DNA of 64,000 nucleotides from Dongia_A sp044226685 (GTDB lineage Bacteria; Pseudomonadota; Alphaproteobacteria; Dongiales; Dongiaceae), in the NCBI GenBank assembly GCA_044226685.1, contig JBGAGP010000010.1, forward strand, positions 1-64,000, written 5' to 3'. The first letter of the stretch is position 1, and each line of letters opens with the position of its first letter. The notes beneath the pieces are model-generated. The model was given only the letters and a program-made list of their open reading frames with translations, ran no database searches and was not told the DNA's origin. Position numbers and translations under genes: made by a program. Below are positions 8,362 to 15,948 of this stretch, in pieces.

Positions 8362-9780
8362 CTATTCGGCCGGTACCGTGCGGGCTTCCTGGGCCAGGAG
8401 GGCGCGCATCTCGTCTTCCTCCTCCTTGGCGACCGCGAAGCCGACATGGTCGAGGCCGGCGATCTCGACCTCGCGCGGAATACGCAGCAGCCCGGCCTTT
8501 TTCAGGATCCAGGACAGCACGTAGCCGGGTATGAAGCCGAGCACCCAGAACATGATGACCGCGCCGATGAACTGGCCCCAGGGCGTGACATGGGCCCAGG
8601 GCTGCTCGTGACCGAGCAGGGCGTCCGGCGAAGCCGGATAACCCCACAGCAGGATGCCGGCCGCGCATACGCCGAGGAAGCCGGCATAGCCGTGCACGGC
8701 GACCGCGCCGACGGCGTCGTCGATCTTGAACTTGCGCTCAACCCAGTAGTGCATCTTGTAGATGATCACCACGACGATGGCGCCGACGAACATCGCCTGG
8801 ATCGGGTGGTAGAGGTCGTTGCCCGCCGAGGCCGCGATCACCCCGGCGAGGCCGCCGGAGAAGGTCCAGTAGGCATCCGCCTTGGAGACGATGTAGCCGG
8901 CCATCAACCCGCCGCTCAGCGCCATGATGAAGTTGAAGGTGATGGCGGAAAGCGAGGTCGCCTGCAGGTAGATGTTGGTGGCGGAATAGAACACCCCGTC
9001 GCCCGCCTGGACGTCGAAGATCGGGATGTTGCAGGCGGCGTAGAAGCCCCAGAAGCCGGTATAGATCATGAACAGGCCGATGCAGACCAGCCAGGGGTTC
9101 TGCGGCGGGATGTTGCGCGGCGTGCCATCCGGCTTGAACTTGCCGATGCGTGGCCCGAGGTTGATGAGCACGGCGAGGCAGGTGCCGCCGGCGATCGCAT
9201 GCACCACGCCCGAGGCATAGGCGTCGTGATAGCCGAGCAGCTGCACCATCCAGCCCGCCGGGTGCCAGCCCCAGGCGGCGTCGATGATCCAGGTGACCGA
9301 CCCCAGCATCACGGCAATGATCCAGAAGGCGCCGGATTTGACCCGCTCGATGATGGAGCCGGACACGATCGAGGCGGTGGTCCATGAGAACAGCAGGAAC
9401 GCGGCCCAGAAAACGCCGTTGAGGCGCGCCCACAGGGCAGTGTCGGCCTCGGTCAGGTCCGGGCTGACGGGCTTGCCGCCCATATGTGCGCCCATCAGTT
9501 CGTTCCAGGGCTCGGCGAAACGGGAGGTCACGATGCCGCCGGTGATACCGGGGCCGTTGACCATCGCCGAATAGAGCCACCAGCCGAACAGGTAGAAGGT
9601 GACGCCGACGACCGGGATGACCATCGCGTTCTTCATCAGCGTGGTCATGTGGTTCTTGCGGCGGGACACGCCGACCTCGTAGGTGCAGAAGCCGACATGA
9701 ATCAGGAACATCATGACGACCGTCACCCAGTAGTAGAATTCGGTGAAGATGACGTTCAGCGAAGCGGCAAGATCGCTCAT
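8362..9780 (-). CDS. amt: Ammonium/methylammonium transporter, Amt family
   Basis: A 472-residue Amt/MEP/Rh channel of about 11 helices that conducts ammonium and usually methylammonium across the inner membrane. The two pore histidines are visible in 'GVVHAIAGG' and 'AVHGYAGFLG', with the Asp of the 'YHDAYASG' segment preceding the first. It does not start with the cleavable signal typical of enterobacterial AmtB. Its neighbour is gmaS, which uses methylamine as substrate, so methylammonium uptake is a sensible role. A C-terminal cytoplasmic tail rich in Glu follows the last helix. No glnK gene is beside it. Confidence 0.88.
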   Translation of the reverse strand: MSDLAASLNVIFTEFYYWVTVVMMFLIHVGFCTYEVGVSRRKNHMTTLMKNAMVIPVVGVTFYLFGWWLYSAMVNGPGITGGIVTSRFAEPWNELMGAHMGGKPVSPDLTEADTALWARLNGVFWAAFLLFSWTTASIVSGSIIERVKSGAFWIIAVMLGSVTWIIDAAWGWHPAGWMVQLLGYHDAYASGVVHAIAGGTCLAVLINLGPRIGKFKPDGTPRNIPPQNPWLVCIGLFMIYTGFWGFYAACNIPIFDVQAGDGVFYSATNIYLQATSLSAITFNFIMALSGGLMAGYIVSKADAYWTFSGGLAGVIAASAGNDLYHPIQAMFVGAIVVVIIYKMHYWVERKFKIDDAVGAVAVHGYAGFLGVCAAGILLWGYPASPDALLGHEQPWAHVTPWGQFIGAVIMFWVLGFIPGYVLSWILKKAGLLRIPREVEIAGLDHVGFAVAKEEEDEMRALLAQEARTVPAE

Positions 9781-9981
9781 CGATTCCCCCTCTGGTCATT
9801 GCCGTGGCGCCGTCCCCCGGCGCTTGGTCAAACGGCGGTCGTAAAAGCCCGACCGCAAAGTGAGGTGTGGAACGGCCCTGTGGGCCGCGCCACCGAGCAA
9901 ATCAATATTTGGGAGATATTTTGACGTAAATATGCCATATATGGTGTGCTTCGGCCAGCGTGAAATCCCGTGGCCGTCCAG
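9781..9981 (-). promoter_or_regulatory. Amt promoter and leader region
   Basis: This stretch separates gmaS from amt. An AT-rich core at about 9898-9950 contains the palindrome CCATATATGG and is probably the promoter or an operator. Nearer the start codon, a hairpin with seven-base arms (GCGGTCG at 9835-9841, complement at 9850-9856) lies in the expected leader. No NtrC or sigma-54 site was found. Confidence 0.4.
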
Positions 9982-10027
9982 CGCGCCGCCAAAAAGCGAA
10001 GCGGCGCGAGTGTTTTTCTCGCGCCGC
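9982..10027 (-). terminator. Terminator after gmaS with alternative hairpins
   Basis: The segment 10001-10010 (GCGGCGCGAG) pairs perfectly with 10018-10027, and its first eight bases pair equally with 9982-9989. On the minus strand the first hairpin is followed by TTCGCTTTTT, as in an intrinsic terminator. The two possible stems are mutually exclusive. The site lies just after the gmaS stop. Confidence 0.65.
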
Positions 10028-10055
10028 GTGCAGGCCGGAACCGGGTGGCTGGAAA

Positions 10056-11363
10056 TCAGCAGTCGAGCGTGTTCTGCCGCTCCCACTCCGTCAGATGCTT
10101 GGTGAAGGAATTCCATTCGGCGTTCTTCATCGAGACATAGGAGTTGATGAAGCTCTCGCCGAAATACTGCTTCAGCTCGGCGCTCTTCTCGGTGCGCCGC
10201 AGCGCGTCGAGCAGGTTGAGCGGCAGCTTGCGGCCGCCCTTCACCGTATGGCCCTCGGTATACATGTTGATGTCCAGGCGCTTGCCCGGGTCGCGCTTGT
10301 TGTCGATGCCGTCGAGCCCGGCGGCGAGGATGCCGGCCTGCAGCAGGTACGGGTTGGTGGCGCCGTCCGCCAGGCGCAGCTCGAAGCGGCCGGCATCGGG
10401 GATGCGCACCATGTGGGTGCGGTTGTTGCCCGTGTAGGTGATGGTGTTGGGTGACCAGGTGGCACCCGAGGTGGTGCGCGGCGCGTTGATGCGCTTGTAC
10501 GAGTTCACCGTCGGGTTGAAGATCGAGCACAGCGCCTCGGCATTATGCATGATGCCGCCGAGGAACTGGTAGGCGAGCTTGCTCAAGCCCAACTCGCCCT
10601 TCGGGTCGCTGAACAGGTTGGTCTTGCCGGTCTTGTCCCAGACCGAGACATGAGCGTGGCAACCGTTGCCGGTCAGGTTGACGAAGGGCTTCGGCATGAA
10701 GGTCGCGCGCATGCCGTGCTTCTCGGCGATCGACTTGGTCATGTATTTGAAGAACACATGGCGGTCGGCGGTGACCAGGCAGTCGTCATAATGCCAGTTC
10801 ATCTCGAACTGGCCGTTGGCGTCCTCGTGGTCGTTCTGGTACGGCTTCCAGCCCAGCGCCAGCATGGAATCGCAGATCTCGGTGATGACGTCGTAGCGCC
10901 GCATCAGCGCCTGCTGGTCGTAGCAGGGCTTGTCCTGGGTGTCGGCCGGGTCGGACAGGTTCTTGCCGTCGGGCGTGATCAGGAAATACTCGCACTCGAC
11001 GCCGCTCTTCATGCGGTGGCCCTTCTTGGCGGCCAGCGCATTCATCTTCTTCAGCTGCGCGCGCGGTGAATCGGCGACTTCCTTGCCGTCCATCCACAGA
11101 TCGCTGGCGAGCCAGCCCACTTCCGGCTTCCAGGGCAGCTGGATCAGGCTCTCCGGATCGGGCCGGGCGAACAGGTCAGGATGCGCCGGCGTCATGTCGA
11201 GCCAGGTGGCGAAGCCGGCAAAGCCCGCCCCGTTCTGCTGCATGTCGGCGATGGCCTGGGCCGGTGCCAGCTTGGCGCGCAGCACGCCGAAGAGATCGGT
11301 GTAGCTGATCAGGAAATACTTGATCTTGCGCTCTTTGGCGACTTTGGCGAGATCGGTAGCCAC
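10056..11363 (-). CDS. gmaS: Gamma-glutamylmethylamide synthetase (type III glutamine synthetase-like)
   Basis: A 435-residue cytoplasmic ATP-dependent ligase joining methylamine to the gamma-carboxyl of glutamate, the first step of the N-methylglutamate pathway. It belongs to the glutamine-synthetase superfamily: 'SGVECEYFLITPDGK' holds metal-binding Glu, 'NGCHAHVSVWD' the conserved His segment, and 'NSYKRINAP' with 'NRTHMVRIP' the ATP/glutamate-binding Arg region. The family's GlnT-like members are hard to tell from GmaS by sequence alone. Here the assignment rests on the adjoining mgsABC and nearby mgdABCD. It lies 58 bases after mgsC, so it is probably cotranscribed with mgsABC. Confidence 0.88.
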   Translation of the reverse strand: MATDLAKVAKERKIKYFLISYTDLFGVLRAKLAPAQAIADMQQNGAGFAGFATWLDMTPAHPDLFARPDPESLIQLPWKPEVGWLASDLWMDGKEVADSPRAQLKKMNALAAKKGHRMKSGVECEYFLITPDGKNLSDPADTQDKPCYDQQALMRRYDVITEICDSMLALGWKPYQNDHEDANGQFEMNWHYDDCLVTADRHVFFKYMTKSIAEKHGMRATFMPKPFVNLTGNGCHAHVSVWDKTGKTNLFSDPKGELGLSKLAYQFLGGIMHNAEALCSIFNPTVNSYKRINAPRTTSGATWSPNTITYTGNNRTHMVRIPDAGRFELRLADGATNPYLLQAGILAAGLDGIDNKRDPGKRLDINMYTEGHTVKGGRKLPLNLLDALRRTEKSAELKQYFGESFINSYVSMKNAEWNSFTKHLTEWERQNTLDC

Positions 11364-11421
11364 GTTGAAGCCTCCCCTTATTCTGTCCCTGTGTTTTGAT
11401 CTCCCGGCGGCGGAGACGAGA

Positions 11422-12750
11422 CTACATCCCGTTTCTGCCGGGTATCCAGTTGGTCCCGGCCAGCGGCACGCCGGCCATCGCCGCGGCTTCCACCGTCAGC
11501 GCGACCAGGTCGTCCGGCTCCAGGTTGTGCACGTGGCTCTTGCCGCAGGCGCGGGCGATGATCTGCGTCTCCATGGTCAGCACCGCCAGGTAGTTGGCCA
11601 GGCGATGGCCGGCCTTCACCGGGTCGAGCCTTTTGGCGAGTTCCGGGTCCTGGGTGGTGATGCCGGCCGGATCGCGGCCCTCGTGCCAGTCGTCGTAGCA
11701 GCCGGCGGTGGTGCCGAGCTTCTTGTATTCCTCTTCCCAATGCGGGTCGTTGTCGCCAAGGGCGACCAGCGCCGCCGTGCCGATGGCGACCGCGTCGGCG
11801 CCCATGGCCAGCGCCTTCGCCACGTCGGCGCCGTTGCGGATGCCGCCGGAGACGATGAGCTGCACCTTGCGGTGCATGTCGAGGTCCTGCAGCGCCTGCA
11901 CCGCCGGGCGGATCGCCGCCAGGATCGGGATGCCGACATGCTCGATGAAGACGTCCTGGGTCGCCGCGGTGCCGCCCTGCATGCCGTCCAGCACCACCAC
12001 GTCGGCGCCGGCCTTCACCGCCAGCGCGACGTCGTAATAGGGCCGCGTGGCGCCGACCTTCACATAGATCGGCTTCTCCCAATCGGTGATCTCGCGCAGC
12101 TCCTGGATCTTGATGGTGAGGTCGTCCGGGCCGGTCCAGTCCGGATGCCGGCAGGCCGAGCGCTGGTCGATGCCGATGGGCAAGGTGCGCATCTTGGCGA
12201 CGCGCTCGGTGATCTTCATGCCGAGCAGCATGCCGCCGCCGCCGGGCTTGGCGCCCTGGCCGACCACCACCTCGATGGCGTCGGCCTTCCTGAGATCGTC
12301 CGGGTTCATGCCGTAGCGGGACGGCAACAGCTGGTAGACGAGCGTCTTCGAGCTCTTGCGCTCCTCCGGCGTCATGCCGCCGTCGCCGGTGGTCGTGCTG
12401 GTGCCCATCTGGGTGGCGCCGCGGCCGAGCGCGTCCTTGGCATTGCCGGAGAGCGAACCGAAGCTCATCCCGGCGATGGTGACCGGGATCTTCAGGTGGA
12501 TCGGCTTCTTGGCGAAGCGGGTGCCCAGCACCACGTCGGTGCCGCACTTTTCACGGTAGCCTTCCAGCGGATAGCGCGAGACCGAGGCGCCGAGGAAGAG
12601 CAGGTCGTCGAAATGCGGGACCTTGCGCTTGGCGCCGCCGCCGCGGATGTCATAGATGCCGGTCTGCGCCGCGCGATGAATCTCGGCGATGGAATGCGCG
12701 TCGAAGGTCGCGGACCAGCGCGGCGGCGTATAGAAGGGCGTGGAGCTCAT
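11422..12750 (-). CDS. mgsC: N-methylglutamate synthase subunit C (FMN/Fe-S, GltB-like)
   Basis: A 442-residue protein homologous to the central and FMN-binding part of glutamate synthase. It transfers the methylamino group of gamma-glutamylmethylamide to 2-oxoglutarate, giving N-methylglutamate. Seen: 'MSFGSLSGNAKDALGRGA', a TIM-barrel strand set with 'AGADVVVLDGMQGGTAA', the phosphate-binding 'SGGIRNGADVAKALAMGAD', and C-terminal cysteines (AGCYDD, ARACGKS) in the region that binds an iron-sulfur cluster in glutamate synthases. The start MSSTPFY is taken; the longer open frame belongs to other genes. A decayed copy of the mgsB end lies just upstream. Confidence 0.88.
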   Translation of the reverse strand: MSSTPFYTPPRWSATFDAHSIAEIHRAAQTGIYDIRGGGAKRKVPHFDDLLFLGASVSRYPLEGYREKCGTDVVLGTRFAKKPIHLKIPVTIAGMSFGSLSGNAKDALGRGATQMGTSTTTGDGGMTPEERKSSKTLVYQLLPSRYGMNPDDLRKADAIEVVVGQGAKPGGGGMLLGMKITERVAKMRTLPIGIDQRSACRHPDWTGPDDLTIKIQELREITDWEKPIYVKVGATRPYYDVALAVKAGADVVVLDGMQGGTAATQDVFIEHVGIPILAAIRPAVQALQDLDMHRKVQLIVSGGIRNGADVAKALAMGADAVAIGTAALVALGDNDPHWEEEYKKLGTTAGCYDDWHEGRDPAGITTQDPELAKRLDPVKAGHRLANYLAVLTMETQIIARACGKSHVHNLEPDDLVALTVEAAAMAGVPLAGTNWIPGRNGM

Positions 12751-12763
12751 CTGAGGGTTCCCG

Positions 12764-12815
12764 TCAGTACGCGTCGACGTTGTCGACGGTGTTAGTAGGC
12801 GTCGACATTGTCGAC
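12764..12815 (-). repeat. Tandem duplication of the mgsB 3' end
   Basis: Two 24-base copies (12792-12815 and 12764-12787, 21 of 24 identical) each encode VDNVDAY followed by a stop. The first copy ends mgsB with TAA. The second is out of frame with it, four bases further on, and ends with TGA. It looks like a relic of a local duplication in which the original terminus was replaced. Confidence 0.8.
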
Positions 12816-13475
12816 ATGGAAGTTGTAGAGCTTGCGCGCGGAGCCGTAGCGCTTGAAGTCCTTCGGGTCGGCGTCCATGCCGGCGCGCTTCAGCAGCCGG
12901 CCGAGCTTGGCGACGTGATGCGGCGTCATCTGCTTCGGCACGCAATCGGCGCCCAGGCTCTCCACCTTGCCGCGCACGTAGAGGCGAGCCTCGTAGAGCG
13001 AATCGCCGAGATTGGCTCCGGCATCGCCGAGCACGACAAGCGATCCGGCCTGGCCCATGAAGGCGCTCATGGCGCCGACCGAGCCGCCGACCACGATGTC
13101 GATGCCCTTCATGGAAATGCCGCAGCGCGTGCCGGCATCGCCTTCGATCACCAGCAACCCGCCCTGGCCGGTGGCGCCGGCGGCGGAGGAGGCGGTGCCC
13201 TTCACCCGCACTTCGCCCGACATCATGTTCTCGGCCACGCCGACGCCGCATTGGCCGTGGATCACCACGGTCGCGTTCTGGTTCATGCCGGCGCAGTAAT
13301 AGCCGATATGGCCGTGGATATGGACTTCGATGGGCTGGGTCAGGCCGACCGCACAGGCATGCTCGCCATGCACGTTGGTCAGCTTCCACAGCCGCTCATT
13401 GGTGTCCTTGGGCAGATGGTGGAATCGGCTGTTGAGTTCGCGCAGCGTGGTCTTGGACAGATCGACGACGTTCAT
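12792..13475 (-). CDS. mgsB: N-methylglutamate synthase subunit B (GXGXG/GltB C-terminal-like)
   Basis: A 227-residue protein matching the C-terminal GXGXG beta-helix domain of glutamate synthase (GlxC family). It supplies a structural part of the three-subunit N-methylglutamate synthase. The repeated Gly turns are visible in 'IHGHIGYYCAGMNQNATV', 'GGLLVIEGDAGTRCG' and 'GSLVVLGDAGANLG'. The ATG at MNVVDLSK starts one base after the mgsA stop, so translation should be coupled. The C-terminus VDNVDAY is duplicated directly after the stop codon. Confidence 0.88.
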   Translation of the reverse strand: MNVVDLSKTTLRELNSRFHHLPKDTNERLWKLTNVHGEHACAVGLTQPIEVHIHGHIGYYCAGMNQNATVVIHGQCGVGVAENMMSGEVRVKGTASSAAGATGQGGLLVIEGDAGTRCGISMKGIDIVVGGSVGAMSAFMGQAGSLVVLGDAGANLGDSLYEARLYVRGKVESLGADCVPKQMTPHHVAKLGRLLKRAGMDADPKDFKRYGSARKLYNFHVDNVDAY

Positions 13476-13476
13476 G

Positions 13477-14376
13477 TCAATGCAGGCTCCAGGTATAGAC
13501 GGTCGCCGGCGCCGGCTCCCAGATCTTCGCCTTGTCGACATTGGGCAGATAGGCGAGCGAGCGGAACTCGGAGGCCATCGCCACCCAATCGTCGTTCTCG
13601 GCCAGCACGGCGGGCTTGCAGGCGATGGCATCGCGCACCACGGCGAAGCCGTCCTTGGTGCCCATGGTGAAGGTGAAGAAGCCGTCGAGATCGGTGAGGC
13701 CGGCCTCCAGCGCCTCCTTCAAGGTGGCGCCCTCGCTCAGGCGATAGGCAAAGTAGCGCGCGGCGACTTCCGAATCGTTGTCGGTGTCGAAGCTCTGTCC
13801 CTGCTTTTTCAGCCATTTGCGCAGGTTGTTGTGGTTGGAGAGCGACCCGTTGTGGACCAGGCACATGTCCGGCGCCGGGGTGAAGGGGTGCGAATGCTCG
13901 GTGGTGACGGCACTCTCCGTCGCCATGCGGGTGTGGCCGATGGCGTGGCTGCCTGACATCCCGGCGAGCCCGTATTTGCGGGCCACGTCGCCCGGCAGGC
14001 CCATGTCCTTGTAGACCTCCATCAGTGAGCCGTAGCCCATGATGCGCACCTCGGGATGCTCGGCATGGACCCAGTCGATCACCTTCGCCTCGGTGGTCTC
14101 GGCCACCAGCAGCGCATGGTTGCCCTTCTGGCTCACATCGGTCTCGACATCGAGCGCGGCGCCCAGGTCGCCCGCCAGCTTGCGCCAGGGATAGGATTCA
14201 TCGGCGTTGAACAGGGTCAGCTTGCTGCGGCCCTTGGGGACCGGGCTGTGATAGACGGCGATGCCGGCGCTGTCCGGGCCACGCTCGGTCATGCCGATCA
14301 GCATGGTTTCCAGGTGGCTGCCGAGCGAGGATTGCAGGGCCGGGTTCTTCAGGAACAGACCGACGATACCGCACAT
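13477..14376 (-). CDS. mgsA: N-methylglutamate synthase subunit A (class II glutamine amidotransferase-like)
   Basis: A 299-residue Ntn-type amidotransferase. Cys2 of MCGIVGLF should become the catalytic N-terminal cysteine after removal of Met1. The domain releases the amine from gamma-glutamylmethylamide and passes it to the MgsB/MgsC parts. Conserved parts seen include 'MTERGPDSAG', 'SGSHAIGHTRMATES' and 'LVHNGSLSNHNNLRKWL'. The same family occurs as GlxB in rhizobia. It is the first gene of mgsA-mgsB-mgsC-gmaS. The 136 bases upstream hold a run of seven T/A pairs near 14482-14488 and should contain the promoter. Confidence 0.88.
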   Translation of the reverse strand: MCGIVGLFLKNPALQSSLGSHLETMLIGMTERGPDSAGIAVYHSPVPKGRSKLTLFNADESYPWRKLAGDLGAALDVETDVSQKGNHALLVAETTEAKVIDWVHAEHPEVRIMGYGSLMEVYKDMGLPGDVARKYGLAGMSGSHAIGHTRMATESAVTTEHSHPFTPAPDMCLVHNGSLSNHNNLRKWLKKQGQSFDTDNDSEVAARYFAYRLSEGATLKEALEAGLTDLDGFFTFTMGTKDGFAVVRDAIACKPAVLAENDDWVAMASEFRSLAYLPNVDKAKIWEPAPATVYTWSLH

Positions 14377-14512
14377 GGTTCGACCTCATAGGTTCGCAAA
14401 CAGATTGCCGGGCGGCGCAGGGCGTCCGGCGGATGAAAAACCTTAGTCCGGTTGCCGGCCCAGGGCAAGGGGCAGGAAACTTTTTTTACTACAAGGAAAG
14501 TAACGCAAAGGG

Positions 14513-15247
14513 CTAGTCGTTGCCGCGCGGATAGCAGATGACCGACAGATAGCGGGCCGGCAGCTTGCGCAATTCCTCGGGCCCGTGCGGCACGTCGGCG
14601 TCGAAATAGAGGCTGTCGCCGGGCTGCAGCAGGTAGGTCTTGTCGCCGTGCCGGTAGCCGACCTCGCCCTCCAGCATGAACAGGAACTCCACCCCCTCGT
14701 GCTGGAAGATCGGGAAGACGTCGGAGTTCTTGCTCAAGGTGATGAGATAGGGCTCGACCGCCAGCAGCCGGCTGAACGAATGTCCGAGCAACTGATACTG
14801 GTGGCCGGCGCGGGTGCCGCGGCGCTCGATGGGCAGGCCCTGGCCGGCCTTCACATAGGTGGCGCTGCGCTCTTCCTCGAAGCGGCGGAAGAAGGCGGTG
14901 ACTGGCACCTGCAACGCCCGCGACAATTCGGTCAGGGTGGCGAGCGAAGGCGAGGTCTGGCCGTTCTCGATCTTGGACAGCATGCCGGCCGACATGTTGG
15001 CGGCCTGCGCCAGCTGGGTCACGGTCATGTTCAGCTGGTGGCGGAAGGTGCGCACCTCGCGGCCGATCGCGGCCTCCAGCCGCGCCTCGCGCGAGGCGAC
15101 GTGGTGCGGGTCCTGGAACCCGCCGGCGCCGCCCGGACCATCCGCGCCGGCCTTGCCCTTGGCCTTCGCGGCGCGGTTGCGGGTGGGCCGGGCAGCGGAT
15201 CTGGCCTCGCCCGTCGCTTTCCCCGCGCTGCGCTGCGTATCCTTCAT
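14513..15247 (-). CDS. XRE-family regulator with C-terminal cupin sensor
   Basis: A 244-residue DNA-binding protein. The start MKDTQRS is chosen over a longer frame that overlaps the preceding spacer. Residues 1-50 are basic and disordered-looking (K/R/A-rich). A helix-turn-helix of XRE type follows (about 72-125, 'TQLAQAANMSAGMLSKIENG'). The last ~80 residues form a cupin with 'FQHEGVEFLFMLEGEVGYR' metal/ligand-type turns. Such regulators often sense a small metabolite and control a neighbouring catabolic operon. It lies directly upstream of mgsA, so it probably controls methylamine use. Whether it activates or represses cannot be read. Confidence 0.8.
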   Translation of the reverse strand: MKDTQRSAGKATGEARSAARPTRNRAAKAKGKAGADGPGGAGGFQDPHHVASREARLEAAIGREVRTFRHQLNMTVTQLAQAANMSAGMLSKIENGQTSPSLATLTELSRALQVPVTAFFRRFEEERSATYVKAGQGLPIERRGTRAGHQYQLLGHSFSRLLAVEPYLITLSKNSDVFPIFQHEGVEFLFMLEGEVGYRHGDKTYLLQPGDSLYFDADVPHGPEELRKLPARYLSVICYPRGND

Positions 15248-15378
15248 CTCGATCCCCAAACCCCGGCAATCCCGTCGGCGTTCTCGCCGATATCGCAACG
15301 CAGCATATCGCGGAGGCGTCCGCCCGTCATGGTGATTCGCGGGCCGGGTCACCGGGGTGGCGCGGCGGGGCGCGCCGG

Positions 15379-15879
15379 TCAGAGATCCAGCTGCACCGGC
15401 GCGTTGGGGTCGAGGACGTCCTTGAAGGCGAAGAAGACGACGATCTTGTTCACGGTCTCGCCATCGTCGGAGAGCGGCAGGAAGATGGTTTCTTCCGTCG
15501 CGTAACGGCCGTTGGTGGCGAGGAACGGCGTGGGGTCGAGCAGCGGCGCCCGGGTCTCGCAGACCGTGTCGTAGCAGCTCAGCGCATCGTCGGCGTCGGG
15601 GCCGAAGAAACCTTCGCGCACCGATTTGCCGGTGGGGTCGTTGCCGCGCACCTGCACATCCGCCGTGCCGACCAGGCGATAGACATAGCGCCGCTCGTCA
15701 TCGACAACGTCGACCAGCGACAGGCAAGGCAGCAGTCGCGGCGGAATCTCGGACGGATCGATATCGGCCCGCCGCGGCATCTTCCGGTTGCCGCACTTAC
15801 TCCGCCAGTAGTTGTAAAGTTGCACCGTCTCCGGCCGGCATGTCGGGGGAAACTCCAACGGCGGCGAATCGGTGGTCAT
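15379..15879 (-). CDS. PAS-domain protein (PF07310-like)
   Basis: A 166-residue single-domain protein. The pattern 'YWRSKCGNRKMPRRADIDP' near residues 24-42, followed by a PAS-like fold with 'YVYRLVGTADVQVRGNDPTGK', matches the small alphaproteobacterial PAS_5 group. These proteins lack an output domain and are poorly characterised. The translation start MTTDSPP is preferred because upstream codons overlap poorly coding sequence. It lies in the methylamine locus between the XRE-cupin regulator and the ATP-grasp gene, 69 bases below the latter. Confidence 0.65.
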   Translation of the reverse strand: MTTDSPPLEFPPTCRPETVQLYNYWRSKCGNRKMPRRADIDPSEIPPRLLPCLSLVDVVDDERRYVYRLVGTADVQVRGNDPTGKSVREGFFGPDADDALSCYDTVCETRAPLLDPTPFLATNGRYATEETIFLPLSDDGETVNKIVVFFAFKDVLDPNAPVQLDL

Positions 15880-15948
15880 GAGCGGGCATTCCTGGTCGCG
15901 AGTCGCCAACCATAGCGCGATTGCCGCCGCTTGCTAACCCGTCGAAGC

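Noticed and set aside
9781..9981. Sigma-54/NtrC promoter for amt
   Set aside because: No TGGCAC-N5-TTGC-like element could be placed on the minus strand.
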